Notes under the pieces: model-generated
Seen by the model: the letters and a program-made list of their open reading frames with translations, nothing else
Databases searched by the model: none
Told to the model about the DNA's origin: nothing
From: Lentinula raphanica
Lineage: Eukaryota > Basidiomycota > Agaricomycetes > Agaricales > Omphalotaceae
Reading direction: 5' to 3'
Assembly: GCA_027919835.1 (NCBI GenBank)
Contig: JANVFP010000014.1
Location: 744,001 to 808,000, forward strand
Length of the DNA: 64,000 nucleotides
Translations under genes and position numbers: made by a program
Shown here: positions 1-21,016 of the stretch, one piece after another
How the letters are laid out: the number at the start of each line of letters is the position of its first letter
Numbering within the stretch: position 1 is the stretch's first letter

Positions 1-1172
1 CCCTCGCATCGAGCTCAAACGCCGGCACGCAAAGCCAGACTCCAACTAGACCACGTAACTCCCGAAATTCCACTTCCACTTCTTCTCTTTCTGGAAGTGC
101 CTCAAGACGGTCTTCATTATTGAGTAGCATATCCACCTCTACCGGTCCAGGTAGTGGAAGACTCAGCGTTAGCGGCCGACGGACGCCCTCGACACCTCTC
201 ACCCCCAATTCAAGAACAGTCACACCTACGACGGCGTCTTCTTTAGGAGGAAGCATGCTTTCTGTCGGAGGAAACAACGGACTAGGCGTCAGCACAGCAA
301 GACTTGGTCAACGCGCGGCGATACTTACTGCGCCGCCAAAACTGGTGGCTTTGGTTGAGACACCTGATGTTGCGGTGGGAGCTGTGGATCCAAGGAAGAA
401 AAGGGTGGTCACAGCTACGAGGTTCAGTTCGAGGGTGGGTGCAGATAGGAGGGTGAGTATAATCTCATGCAATTGTTCATGGAGGGAGGAAGATGTTTGT
501 ATTTATGCTGACCGACGCTCCTAGATATTCATGTCCATCCATCAAGACAAGCCTGAATCGAAGTCTGGATCGGATGTTCAAGACGCAGGTGATGAAGACG
601 GGGAAGATGACTCGGACTCGGATTTGCACCATATCATTACCGGTTCCAAGCTCACTGCTGGAGGAGAAAGATTCATACCCTATTCTGGTGTGGACATTGA
701 CACAAACTGTGTACCCGTTACCGGCGCTTGGGCTGCTCTTGCTGATGGAGAATCTATGTCTACCAACAGTGGGCACCCAGGAGGTGGTGGCAGAATCAAG
801 GGATTGATAGGCTCGCTCCCTTCGAAATTCGCTGGACTGGCAATGCCAGAGAAAAATCCAATGTCAATGCAGATGAGTCATGAGGAAGTCGTAGTTGGGT
901 GTGCAGATGGGACAATCTAGTAAGTCATCCCGTCCTGCTTATTTCCTTTTCCCCGCTCTCCATCAGTTCCTTTTCTTGTGCTTTTCTTCCACCTTCTCAT
1001 GACTGCCGGTGCTGTTTCACTCATTTTTTTCGAACTTGATAGTGTGATGAATTTTGTGGGTTATGAATATCAAAAGCCAAAGCCAGAGCCACCGACTGAA
1101 CAAGAGGACGAGAACGCATTAGAGGATGATGATGACCATGACGGACCAGATGCACAGGAATCTGATGAGTAG
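1..1172 (+). CDS. WD40-repeat protein, 3' end of gene (partial)
   Basis: Three exons are visible: 1-452 (open at the window edge), 525-919 and 1043-1172. They join at clean gtgagt/ctag and gtaagt/atag splice sites, with frame kept. The visible part starts with a long Ser/Thr/Arg-rich, probably disordered stretch. An acidic segment follows, then one recognisable WD40-type strand near the end ([17 protein letters not shown] across the last intron), then an acidic tail ending in TAG at 1170. The single WD-like blade suggests the C-terminal blade of a propeller whose other blades lie left of the window. An F-box/WD40 or other scaffold protein is possible, but the visible part does not decide. The MULE transposon sits about 420 bp downstream. 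Confidence 0.6.
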
Positions 1173-1588
1173 GAGGCGATGGAGCAGCTTTAAACTATTC
1201 TACTTACAATTAAATTCATTGTGATTGTGGTTATGAACATGTTTGTGGCGAACTCGGAAGAATGATACTAAAGGCTGCTTTAGTCGTTGGAGACGGCTAC
1301 TATAGGTAGAGAACAGAACGAGACGAGATCGAGTACATTTCGCGTTCCGAGGCCTGCAACAAAAGAGATCCTAAGCTCGAAGAGAATTCTCGGCATTGTT
1401 CACGAACTCACGCTCAAGGCTCGAGAACGTGTAACTTGAAAGCTTGATTCTTGAAATATTTGTTGAAACTTGAAATTTTCAAACTTGAAAGTTGAGAGCA
1501 AGCGACAGGCTGCGACAGGCGCCTGTGGTGGCGGTGTATTTTGATGGGACGCGACCCTGCGCTCGAATTTCGAAAAGGCCACATCAAC
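1173..1588. other. Intergenic stretch with CTTGAA-rich low complexity
   Basis: No convincing gene lies between the WD40 gene and the MULE target-site duplication. Positions about 1425-1500 carry many copies of a cttgaa motif on both strands, next to a small palindrome-like gcgacaggcgcctg stretch. The short ORFs here have no recognisable features. Confidence 0.5.
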
Positions 1589-1596
1589 AATTCCGA
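1589..1596. repeat. Target-site duplication of MULE, left copy
   Basis: The 8 bp aattccga directly precede the left inverted repeat. The same 8 bp directly follow the right repeat at 5237-5244, and the flanking bases then diverge. Confidence 0.9.
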
Positions 1597-1752
1597 ATAT
1601 TCGCCACAACGACCTGCAGTTTGAGCGGTCACGTGCTGTATTACCTAACTCTTCCACGGCCTACCGACCATCGTGCCGCTTCGCTAAGTTCACGCTCATC
1701 GCTCCCTTCGACTTCGTCGCTGTCGCGCAAGTTGCGGCTCAGTCCATTTAGC
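1597..1752 (+). repeat. MULE left terminal inverted repeat
   Basis: These 156 bp pair with the reverse complement of 5081-5236 with a single mismatch (ctcatcg here, ctcatca in the partner). The inner edge lies only 5 bp beyond the transposase stop codon, so the gene fills the element on this side. Confidence 0.95.
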
Positions 1753-1757
1753 ACTAT

Positions 1758-4700
1758 CTAATCCATGTACATAGTCACCTCGTTACTATCTTTGAATGTA
1801 CGTGGCATTGTCCGCCTACGCTTTTCCCCCACAGCTGCTCCTCCCACTTTGTCCACCTCATTGAACATGCGCTTCAAGATTTTACCTAGTTTCGGGTGGA
1901 CGCCTTGCGAGCTCTTGGCCATCTTTGCAAGTGCCGTGAAAAGACCTTCTGTGTTCTCAACAGAAACTGATGAAAAGAACATCTGATGATAGATTGAATC
2001 AGTCGCGTGCATGTCATACATACAAAAGTGACATGTGGAATGATGGAAAAAGAGCCACTCACACGGTTGCTTTCCTCCCCTTCATCCTCACTACAGAAGG
2101 GTGAAGACCTCTCATGAGCTACAGTAGCTGGGCTGCTCCGAGTAGCATGCTGCTCAAAGTCTCCTTCACGATTATTCATCGAGGAGATACAATCTTCTTC
2201 TCCCTCGCCGCTGGAGGAACTATTTCCCAAATCCGGTATCTCCACGATGGACTCCATACCGGGAATAGTGTAGAACGGTGCAAGATGGTTCCGACGCAAA
2301 GCACGAAAGAAGGGGAGGTTACGAAGTGGTAAGTTATCGGTTTGTCGATTCACCTCTCTCACAAGATGCTTGCAGAGAAGCCATCGACTTATGAGGAAAC
2401 TTGGGCAGCTGCAAGTCATGGTCTTGAGGTTCGTATGGTATTCACCTCGGGGACGTAGTCGATCAGCTTCTATGTCTGCAAGTAGCTCGGCCTTTGTGTT
2501 TGACCTCAGAGTTTTGTCCTTTAGGCAAGCAAGCTCCCTTTCCATCGACCTCTGTTCGTCGGATTTGCTCATATTCTCCCAATCTCGTTTTAGGTTCTCC
2601 TGCCATTTAGCCAAGGGATGTGGGCGGCCAGCGCGACGCCGGCCAAGGATATAATGAATCTTTCGCCGAATTCGTGGGAGCAGATTGGTGAGAACGACAT
2701 GCACCAGAAGGTCGAGGCGCGGACGATTAAATTGATGTAAGTCGCGTCTTTTGAGCGCCCTCCACGTACTTTCCACCATCATCGTAGTCTTGATATGTGG
2801 AATAGCATCACAGGATGCACGCGCCCACAAGACCCACTGCTTTGGGGAGTACCACCGGTTCCAGAAGTACGCCCAGGCTTGCGAAAGATCATGTGCACGG
2901 CAATAATCGTACACTTCTCGCGCAGCATATTCATGGATTTCTTCTGCAGAAAGATGTGTTGGTGTAACGCTGGGTATATTGAGTGGAATGGAAGGGTGCA
3001 TATGGAGATGACGGCGCCACATTTCTATCAACGGGGTACGATTTTGGGATGGGCAGAATTCAGGTAAGTCACTTCGGATATCTTTTAAGGATGGTGGAGC
3101 CGGCCAAATATTAGTTTTAGTTTCGCCATCTTTCAGGATGAATAGAGGGGCACGACAGTGCTGTGTAAGTGGAGGTGAATGAGTGGAATCGACACCAGAA
3201 CGAGGTATGGACACGGCTTCTGCTTTCATTGTTTTGAGGTTGATCTTTATCTTTAGCGTTTCGTCTGGTTCTGGGACCTCGGCATCAGATAGATGGACTC
3301 CATCCTCGACGGCTCCCATCGTTACTCCCGGTGCCCATGTTGGGTCAATGAAGTCGAATCGACGGTGTGCAATACGAGGATCGTAGGCGGCAGGAGGTTT
3401 GTTCTCGCCGAGCCGCTTTTCTATGTATCTAATACCGTGCCAGTAGCACAGCTGATGTTTTGCATCTGGGATCTCGATACGGAAAGCATTGATTTCAGTG
3501 ACGTCCTTGTCACTCAAGGTGAATTTGATGTTCGGACATCGTTTCGCAAGCCACCGGACAAAGTCGCGAAGTAAGAGTTCCTTGACTCCTTCGCCTGCAG
3601 CATCGGTGAGAGTATTCAGCTGGAAGGCAAGTGGTATCGCTTGACCATTCAATTCTCCCACAATAGCAAAGAGTTCGTAACCAAGGGCATTGGTTTTCCC
3701 TAAGAATAATTCAGTAAGTTCCATTCTGCCTGAACTATCATTGTACTCACATGTTGAATCCATCAGAATTTCTTCGATTTGAGATCCTATACCATCAAGA
3801 ATTTCCGTGAAGGCAAAAGCAATACTCGATGCACCATCGCGCTGAGTAATGGGTATGACTTCGATTTTGTCGTTCTCGGAGAGCTGAAGTAACTGTAACG
3901 CAGACTTGACTTGATCCTGATCCAGGTGCCAGTGGTCTTTGTTGATGCGAGTCCATTCGGCTTGAATTTGCTTCTCGGTAAGTTCAGTATCAGGATCTTG
4001 CTCAAGTATGTAGTCCCAGATCTGACCATGACTGTTATTTTCCAGCAATATGCAGGCAAAATCTGAATTACCTTTGAAGGTGAGTGATGTCTCATATTCT
4101 CAATGATCTTCCGGTCAGCAGGCGAAATGGATATACTGACATATTCGGGATGAGATTTGTGTGTGAGGCGAATTCGTGCTTCCTCAGGATGGCCATCCCT
4201 CATGGTGATATTGAGCCATCCTCCACAGGGGTATCGCTGCATTTTGTCGCGTGAACGTTGCTTCTTCACGTCTGGATGAACTTTTGACTTTGCTTGTTCA
4301 GCATCAAACTGTGAGCAAAAAAACTGGAAAGTCTTGATCGCACTATCTGTCTGACTTTTGCTTGTTCGTTTATAGCTGAAAAGTCTGAGTGAATGCTCAT
4401 CAACATTGATAGAGAACTCACATGAAGCGGAAATTGGTTTCATTCCAGATCGTGCGTGCTATCTGACGCGCTACCTTCCCTACTTCCAAGATCTCTTCTT
4501 TCGTGTCTTTCTCTCCTTCTGATGTCTCCAGCTCACTGTCCTCGTTCTTCTCCTCAGCATCCAGTAGCATCTCCAAACACAGCTGCTCAAGATCAACAAC
4601 ATAGTTGCAATGTATGTCACCTTTTTTTGCTTCGGAGGCAATCTTGATGAATCTGACCCAATTCACGCGTCTTTGAGCTTCTAAATCTTCATCTGTAGAT

Positions 4701-4964
4701 GCTGAAGTGTCCGCTGTTTGCTTTGACGCGTCACCTTCGCGTTTTCTTCGTGCTCTTGCCATATCGCGTGCATAGCATGCTTGACATTTTTTCAAATAGG
4801 CCAGATTTCTGCCCTGGGGAAATGAGCTGATCTCTCCTGTGTATGAGCAGTGTGAGCATTTCCTAAAGCTATTGGTATCTGCTGCTCCATTAGCACCATA
4901 TTATTCTTGCTGATTTCTCATACCTTGCACTGGCATTGCAGTAGCCATTATTGTTGGGCGTCAT
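1758..4964 (-). CDS. MULE transposase (DDE catalytic core plus SWIM zinc finger)
   Basis: Cuts and joins the ends of the surrounding element. I read six exons from ATG at 4964 to TAG at 1758 (about 965 aa), with introns near 4923-4863, 4419-4381, 4061-4012, 3747-3690 and 2060-1985. Spliced, the N-terminus carries paired CxxC motifs (KCSHC..., then CQAC), a likely zinc-binding DNA-recognition module. The MULE core follows: MDSTWKTNALGYELFAIVGE (first Asp), FTLSDKD (second Asp), the MULE LCYWH (C..H) motif, and VESTWRALKR (Glu). A SWIM finger (CSCPSFLISRWLLCKH) lies near the C-terminus. Removing the 3747-3690 intron restores the canonical MDSTWKTN motif, which supports that splice. No stop or frameshift breaks the exons, so an active transposase is plausible. 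Confidence 0.88.
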
Positions 4965-5080
4965 TTCTAGCGCTGAGCATACTACTATTTTGATCATGGC
5001 ATTTTTTTGACTATCAAAGCATCCCAAGTTTGCATTGCATCTATATACATGTATATCTATCCCTAAATACCACCATTGAT

Positions 5081-5236
5081 GCTAAATGGACTGAGCCGCA
5101 ACTTGCGCGACAGCGACGAAGTCGAAGGGAGTGATGAGCGTGAACTTAGCGAAGCGGCACGATGGTCGGTAGGCCGTGGAAGAGTTAGGTAATACAGCAC
5201 GTGACCGCTCAAACTGCAGGTCGTTGTGGCGAATAT
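5081..5236 (-). repeat. MULE right terminal inverted repeat
   Basis: Partner of the left repeat; 155 of 156 positions match. It lies upstream of the transposase start at 4964, so it probably contains or adjoins the transposase promoter. Confidence 0.95.
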
Positions 5237-5244
5237 AATTCCGA
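5237..5244. repeat. Target-site duplication of MULE, right copy
   Basis: Identical to the left copy at 1589-1596 and immediately adjacent to the outer end of the right inverted repeat. Confidence 0.9.
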
Positions 5245-5478
5245 CTCCCGAGCTTGATTCACGACGCATCCTGCAATTCTCCCTTTCCTACGACCCATTC
5301 AACCTCTCCTTCCAGCATAACTTTCTGAATTGTCGGACGCCCCGAAGTATCCTGTTCTCAACGTACCACGCCCCGCGACCGCCAACCGTGTTGAACTTGC
5401 ACGAGCAATGCACATCAGTCGGTGAAGAGCAAACGTGAAGAATAGAAACTCAAACTATAACAGTAGAAGAGAAACAAC

Positions 5479-15177
<9,699 letters not shown>

Positions 15178-15317
15178 GAGGCTGTAATCTATCTTTATTG
15201 GTGTATAATCTATTCATCTTGCTGTCTATGTATTGTTGCTGCTTGTGTCGATGCTTTCATCGTAGAATCCATAATCCAAAGAATGATTGTTAACGTTAAC
15301 TACCGAAGGACATAACT

Positions 15318-16242
15318 CTACAGCCATTTTGCTACTGTCTCAGCTAGCCATATTCCATGTCTGCCTCTCCAGAAATGTGATGCCCCAGGACGACAGCATA
15401 CAGTCATCCTGTTCTGCTTCTGACCCTGCACAACATCCAGCGGCGATGGACTATTATCTGATTCTGTCGAATTCCTTACCTCCGTAACTTTTATCAGCTC
15501 TTGAGCCCAGCCTTCATAGCTCTTCCCACTCGTGGATTCGTCCTGGTCGCCATAAATTATTAGTACATTTGAATTTGGATTCTGTACGAGTTCTCGCAGT
15601 TTTGAGGCATAGGTGGAAGAGTGGAACAAGGTAAGGTATTTGCGAGGACCTAGAGGGTATGAGACGAGGACATGAGAGACCTTGGTGTGTTTGCCGGGAA
15701 GTATGTGATAGAGAGATGCGATTAGTGATCCGTGAGAGTAGCCCTGTACGAAACGGTAGTTCAGCAAACGTGGACGTCAAGGAATGGGAAGGGAAGGGGC
15801 AATTCCTCACTACGATGACCACATCACTTGTCTTTGCTGCGTCGTTCGTCGTCGGGCTCCTGGGCCCTAGGCCCTGTACATATCGCAATGACCAGTCCAC
15901 CACAGCTTCCAGATCTTTCCCCTCCGTTAAGCCAGTGAGCGTTGGCCAGCCCGAGGAACCACCGACGCCTCTACTGTTGTATCTAAAGACATGATAGCCT
16001 TTATCCTGAAAGGGCCTTGCGAGTATATCTAGCACACTAGATTTCGTGAGGGTAGAAGCTCAGCACCTCGACACCATTTCATGCACGCTTTTGACACTTA
16101 ACGGATCATGCATGCTTCCACCTAGCCAAGACCAAGGATGTAGACATAGTGCGATTTTGAGGGAGTCTTCAGAGGCAGTTGTGATAGTAGGAGGGAGATA
16201 TTCGCCTTTGAGGGTTACTCCAATGTCGATGTCGATGTTCAT
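15318..16242 (-). CDS. Alpha/beta hydrolase fold protein
   Basis: Likely three exons giving about 270 aa, from ATG 16242 to the stop at 15318. The N-terminal strand region holds HPWSWLGG, the probable oxyanion-loop side. After the first intron comes GYHVFRYNSRGVGGSSG. A second intron (gtgagg..cgtacag) joins VVIV to GYSHGSLIASL, which contains the nucleophile elbow GYSHG (Ser). Later, VLIIYGDQDESTSG gives a candidate acid and ASHFWRGR the catalytic His. This matches the small COG2945-like alpha/beta hydrolases common in fungi; substrate unknown. An in-frame open stretch continues upstream to 16527, but it is low complexity and lysine/arginine-rich, so I prefer the start at 16242. Confidence 0.85.
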
Positions 16243-16843
16243 GAGCGAGCGCCTAAACGAACAACGGGCGCTTGCCAGCTTTTTTTTGCATTTCCGATTC
16301 AATTTCTGCATCTCCTCTGCAAGCATCCACGACGAAAAGCGCAGATCGGCGGCGTACTCTCCTGTGTTCCATCCCTGCTCACAAGCCTTCGTTTCTGGCT
16401 CTTCTCTCTCCTTCAGCGCTGCAGTTTCCACCCTCTCCGCAATTCGCCCCCTATTCGGACTGCATTGCTCTGGCTTTGCAGCCCGTTTGCTCGAGTTTGC
16501 TTCGTCGCTCTCAGGGACTTCTATCAAGATATTTACAGACGCTTGCTGAACTCACGACAAGAAACAACATCTGCTCTCCTTGAATACAAGCCATGACCTC
16601 GAGTTCTTGACGTGATACTACTCATGCTTTCCCCACCTCCCTCACGTCACAGACAAGATTTTCATGAGAGCTACAGAATTGCCAACAGTACTCAAGGGCT
16701 AGATGTGAAGCTTCGAGTAGTATGGAGCAGAGGGTCAATATTAGCCCTGATGTAATCGGTTCATTGGTCATCTGTAGGCCACAGCGTAGGATCACCCACA
16801 TATCAGATCTTTCTGGTGACTAGCGATACTGGGTTATTTGACG
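16243..16843. promoter_or_regulatory. Divergent intergenic region between hydrolase and acetyltransferase
   Basis: About 600 bp between two divergent starts, so promoters for both genes must lie here. I saw no clear TATA box. Parts near 16755-16830 recur in degenerate form at 23270-23350, showing that the duplicated acetyltransferase block included upstream sequence. Confidence 0.4.
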
Positions 16844-17925
16844 ATGCGTGTACATCTGGTTGACGATCTCACCAGTGCGTGAATCACTCTATCTCTCTCT
16901 TCCGTACTCTTCTCATCAGATTACCAGAAGAACAGATTGACGAAGCCGTCCAAGTTATAGTCACTACGTTCTGCAACGATGATGGAGGTTTGCAAATTAC
17001 CTCTTGCCTTTCATGAACTTCAATCGTTCATCACACTTCCACCTGCAGAAATCGAGGAGCTCGTGATGAAATGTTTCACTGGGAACGATCCCGAGAACCT
17101 CAAGTTATATGCGAGAGCCATGGTGCAAGATGCCAACCTGATGGGACACGTATTCATTGCCACCGAAGGCGAGCTTTGGCCTGCTCCTATAATATCTATC
17201 GGCCTCTGCTGGGAACCTGGCAAATTTTTATGGGCAACGTATGTTGTGTGTTTGATTTTCGCTTTCTATCCTTCGTTCAGGCCTGTATAGAAAGGAGCAA
17301 AGAGAACTCGGCTTCGACGAGCTCTTTGCTGCCATATCTCCGGATACTCGCAAGTTCTGGGCAGAGGTATGCTCATATACTCATTACGTTCCTCCGGAGT
17401 CCAACCATTCTCAGGTGAAGAACGTAGGCGACCAACTCAAAGCCGAACATGGACTTTCTTCCGTGCGTCAGATTTGTCTCCTTCATGAGACGCGCATTCA
17501 ATAATTCCATAGATGCCGCTGGATACGTTCTACGTGAACATGATGCTCACAGCTCGCATCTCTCAGAAGCGTGGATATGGAAAAGCTGTAATGATGGCTA
17601 TTATAGCATATGTGCGTTCTGACCCGGCGCATCTTCTTTTCACGGACTTAGTACCAGTCTGTAGGCTGCGGAGGACGGACGAAAGTGGGACGTTGGGCTG
17701 ATTACTCAGAGCGCTGAGAATGTGCGTCGAATCAATGCCTTTTCCTCGGTGTCATTGCCACTGAGTACCTTTTAGAGAGACTGGTACGTTAGTTTAGGAT
17801 TTGAGGAAGCGGGGTCCATGGAAGTAGCTGCTGCTCCCTATGGCGATTTCATTCCTATGTATGCGTTTAAACCCTATAAAACAGCGGCGCAAGGGTCTCA
17901 TATAGAACTGTTACCAATAAGCTGA
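16844..17925 (+). CDS. GNAT-like N-acetyltransferase
   Basis: About 240 aa after joining eight short exons from ATG 16844 to TGA 17923. The start MRVHLVDD, with a donor at gtgaat, splices in frame to LPEEQIDEAVQVI. The acetyl-CoA loop QKRGYGKAVM fits the GNAT motif A consensus R/QxxGxG/A. It is followed by GLITQSAEN and WYVSLGFEEAG, the usual motif B region with a conserved tyrosine. The likely role is acetylation of a small molecule or protein N-amine; substrate not predictable. Three decayed copies lie downstream (23.3-24.1, 26.9-27.1 and 30.8-31.3 kb). This is the only copy whose exons all stay in frame. Confidence 0.78.
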
Positions 17926-18654
17926 GTCTCTGTCTCTGGTGGTCTTGTAATTCAGGTATTCCGCACATTTGATATACAACCGTGAGCCTTCAGCAATGTA
18001 TATACATAGAACTTGGGATTAGTGATCTGAGAGATATACTGAACGTTCCCCGCGTTTATCATTCTCCAGGAAGGGTTATCTGCATAGATATACGAGTGCT
18101 TGCAAATAGAAAGGATTGAAATACTGATAGACTCCGGTGGTTAGTATATTGCTGAGACATTGAGAATCGACTCCTTGAATTTGAAAGCTTCGTTCCGCGT
18201 CGATGTGGCATTGTCTTGTGTATCAGCGTGTTCTTCCAATCATCTCATTGATGGACATGAGCCAGCATTCCATCGAACAAAACCTTCAAAGTCGTAGATG
18301 CGTACAAGAATCAGAACAAGATCAGTCAATATAACTGCCAATTTTCAACTCGAGGTTGGACAACGGCCCTCTCCAAATTCGAGTACAGCAAATCAATAGA
18401 TCTGGCTTTGGACGCAATGAACATAGGGAGGATGCATAGTGCAAGAACCGATACATGACATGAACGTCGAAATCGAAAACTATAGGAAGGCAATGCTAGC
18501 AAATCGACATAGTAGGAATGCCTGGAATGATGCCAGTCGAGGCTCCCATGAGGGCCAACGTAATCGCTAGAATCCCGAATCAGATAGAGCTTTTTGTTCA
18601 GAGTACGTATATGGTACTTACTGTGCAGCTTCGAGAATCGAGCCGATAGTAGCA
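17926..18654. other. Intergenic stretch, no gene seen
   Basis: About 730 bp between the acetyltransferase and the first secreted-protein gene, which converge. A minus-strand open frame at 18326-18667 has no signal peptide, no family resemblance and no paralogue in the second secreted-protein unit, so I do not call it. Confidence 0.4.
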
Positions 18655-19407
18655 TCAACTCTTCCACGGCATTCGTACTATAATGCGTAAAGCGCGCGTG
18701 ATTCGAACAAACGACCTTCTGGCCAACAAGTCCTTCAGGACGGCTTTGACAAAGTTGGGATTCGTAGGAGAGACGGGCGGACGTCTGCGAACTAAATCTC
18801 GGATTTGCAGATCGGGGGGTGATAGGTTCCCTAAGTATGCGTCCAACAATGACTGGTTGGGGAAGACCACGTAGCCGACCAGTGTGAAAATAGCGTCATG
18901 TATGGTAGGATCAAATTCAGAAGGATTCACGACCTTATAAAACCAATTCCGCCGCCATGGTACGATGGGTGAGTCGTGAATTGTTTGTCGCCTTTCGAGT
19001 CGTTCCGCCTCCTCTCTTGAAAACTTCTGTGATCTGTATTGACGCCGATCTTCCTCAAGGACATCGTCGCCTCCGAATCGGACCCATGACCAATACGTAG
19101 GATATCCGTCTTCATCCAGATGTGAAACATAAACTGCGATTCTCCGTAAAGCTGCAAACAGCATGAATCAACATCAACGAATTTACATCTCAAAGGTGTC
19201 ACATAAGTTACGCACGTTGGAATGGTGGCGCGGGGGAGCTTCGTTGGGTTGTGGCGGTACACTGCCCGTGTGCACGGAATGATCGCTGCTCGTACTATGA
19301 ACGGAATTCATAGGCAGTGTAAACGCTACGTCGAGGAGGATGGCAAAGAAAACTATAAGGAGTCCGAGTTTGGACGGATAAAACCGGGGGATTGTGAGGA
19401 GCGTCAT
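18655..19407 (-). CDS. Secreted protein of unknown family, paralogue 1
   Basis: Two exons, about 230 aa. Starts at ATG 19407 (MTLLTIPRFYPSKLGLL...) with a hydrophobic signal peptide of about 30 residues. A Pro/Ser/His-rich linker follows, then after one intron a mature domain with AVYVSHLDEDGYPTYWSW, RFGGDDV, TLVGYVVFPNQ and SPTNPNFVKAVLKDLL. The C-terminus MPWKS parallels MEWIT in paralogue 2 (21017-21812). The donor used in paralogue 2 (gtgcgt) would shift the frame here; a donor 4 nt further on (gtaact) keeps it, so the gene can be intact. The mature part appears to lack cysteines. I do not recognise the family. An extracellular or effector-like role is only an inference from the signal peptide and tandem duplication. 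Confidence 0.68.
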
Positions 19408-20330
19408 GGAACTGCAGGAACAGAAGTCAAAACCGATAATCACGACTTCGATAGGAGAGGGGAGAGACGATATTATCCAGATGACGAGGCCATCGGATGT
19501 ACTCGAAAGACGTATCAAGCTCGATTGTGAGTTAAAGACAATCCTTTCTTCGCCAGCAAAGAACAGAGTTTCTTTGATCGAAGGTCAACGGCGACCGAAA
19601 GGGAGAAGAAAGAGTATTGAAAAATCATTGAAGAGGACGTACACGAAATGATGTCTCAGAAAAGTGGATTTCTATTCAATGCAAGGACAGCAAAGACGGC
19701 GAGCGTAGAACTTGAATTTTGGTATAGTGACAATGAGGTCGTTAGTGCACAAGATCTCCACCAAGAGCTCAACAACATACAGGAGCGTTGAGTTGTAAAA
19801 ATGGTTGAGAACTTGCCAGCAAAATTTCGACTACCGGAGCCTTAAGAACGGAGGTGAAAGCTGTTTCGAAGTTGAGTCAGTAGACGAAATTTGAATAGAT
19901 ACAAGATAATATCAGAGTAATCTCACCGAACTAGCGCAACTTTTTGAACAGTGGTGAAGAAGTGTAGAAGTTTGTCGCAAGGGGATGCGAATTGATGAAA
20001 ATTCGGTCGCTTCTATGCTGAGGGAAAGAGCAAAACTTGCTTGAGATAGTGACAGTGAGTTCAACGGGACTCGTTTGATAAAGCGAGCGACATACCGAAG
20101 CGTTTCGATACAAAGATGGTCGGAATTTGCCAGCAAATTCCTAACTACCAGAGCCTTGAGAAGAGAAGTTGAACGTTGAAAGCTTAATCAAAGTTGGATC
20201 AGGACACCGCGTATAGAGACCAGGTAGTAATGTCAGAGAGATCATACCGAGCTAAAGAAGTGTGTGGTCGTCAAAAGAAAGGATGCGAACTGACGAGGAC
20301 GTCCTGTCAGCAACATGCTCATACTAATAT
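18655..20330. repeat. Tandem duplication unit 1 (secreted-protein gene plus 5' flank)
   Basis: Gene paralogue 1 and its upstream flank (19520-20330) align, with mismatches and indels, to paralogue 2 and its flank (21017-22570). Shared landmarks include tcattgaagaggacgtacac, gacaatgag/ctcgttagtgcacaag, and a recurring motif gccagcaaattcctaactac. That motif also repeats inside each unit (19815 and 20135; 22125 and 22350), pointing to older internal duplication. Confidence 0.7.
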
Positions 20331-20689
20331 AGCCTCAAGGCTTCTCAGGAACTTGGAAGCTCAGGGAGGCTAGGGGAGGCTCCGCTAGCTTCCGCTAGGC
20401 GATTTTCCTAAAGGGGTTTGTTGCATATGGGATGAAAGCATTATAGCACTGCCCGCAGTGGCGCACGTTGCACCCTTCTGTACTTCAAAAAATGCACCAA
20501 AATTGGGACCGCGCGGATGCGAGTGTTACGCCTTGATCTTGAACATAGATGAACAACGACCAACACTGATGAACATTGTGAACATGCAGTGATAACAGGT
20601 GATAACCAGAGAAATACCTCCATGTTCCAACGAGTCGCCGCCGGATCTGTGCGGATGCGAGTGTTACGCCTTGATCATGATAGCGATAG
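20331..20689. other. Non-coding stretch with a short duplicated motif
   Basis: No gene seen. A motif reading gcggatgcgagtgttacgcc followed by ttgatc occurs twice (about 20513-20540 and 20651-20678). A GGAGGCT-rich low-complexity patch lies at 20355-20400. Confidence 0.45.
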
Positions 20690-21010
20690 ATGAACCCACT
20701 GCCATTCACCTGGAGGTGGGAAGGTAAAGTCTTGGATGTCGCAAACGAACGCTTCGGGTAGTCCTCTGGTCTTGGCTTTTTCAATCTGTGGACCGTAGAG
20801 CAAGTATATCAATCACTCGCAGCCTGGTCTTCGCAAATGACTGAGGACTGGGCTACGAACCATGCCTTCACTGAAATCAGCCGCAGCGACATAAGTACCC
20901 TCCTTCCTTCTACTTCAAAGTTCACAACTTGCTCAATCATGACACTAACCTCTCCACTTCCACATCCAAGTCTAAAAGCTCAAGAACGAGAGACGTATAC
21001 GCGCTTATGC
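20690..21010 (-). pseudogene. Methyltransferase fragment, decayed copy A
   Basis: The plus-strand text here matches the minus-strand methyltransferase gene at 36341-37443, for example the segment coding AFVCDIQDFTFPPP and the reverse of the AADFS segment. It is interrupted by indels and covers only the middle of the gene. It ends where the second secreted-protein unit begins (21010-21017). It is the most eroded of the three copies. Confidence 0.7.
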
Positions 21011-21016
21011 TTAGCA

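Larger units (their letters stand above)
1597..5236 (-). mobile_element. Mutator-like (MULE) DNA transposon, apparently full length
   Basis: The element is 3640 bp, bounded by 156-bp terminal inverted repeats (1597-1752 and 5081-5236). I compared the repeats base by base and found one difference. The ends read atattcgcc inward. The flanks carry an identical 8-bp direct repeat, aattccga, at 1589-1596 and 5237-5244, the expected target-site duplication for a cut-and-paste element (MULE duplications are usually 8-11 bp). The only gene inside is a multi-exon DDE transposase with MULE and SWIM features on the minus strand. Near-identical repeats and an undamaged reading frame point to a recent insertion. 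The insertion lies between the WD40 gene and the BEACH gene and breaks neither. Confidence 0.93.

Noticed and set aside
1492..1761. ORF spanning the left MULE repeat
   Set aside because: It is a shadow of the inverted repeat; the equivalent frame appears on the other repeat at 5063-5269.
16243..16527. N-terminal extension of the alpha/beta hydrolase
   Set aside because: The stretch is open in frame but basic and low-complexity, with no hydrolase features. The family core starts right after ATG 16242.
18655..19407. Paralogue 1 secreted gene as a frameshifted pseudogene
   Set aside because: A donor gtaact 4 nt downstream keeps the frame into the conserved second exon, so an intact gene is the simpler reading without RNA evidence.
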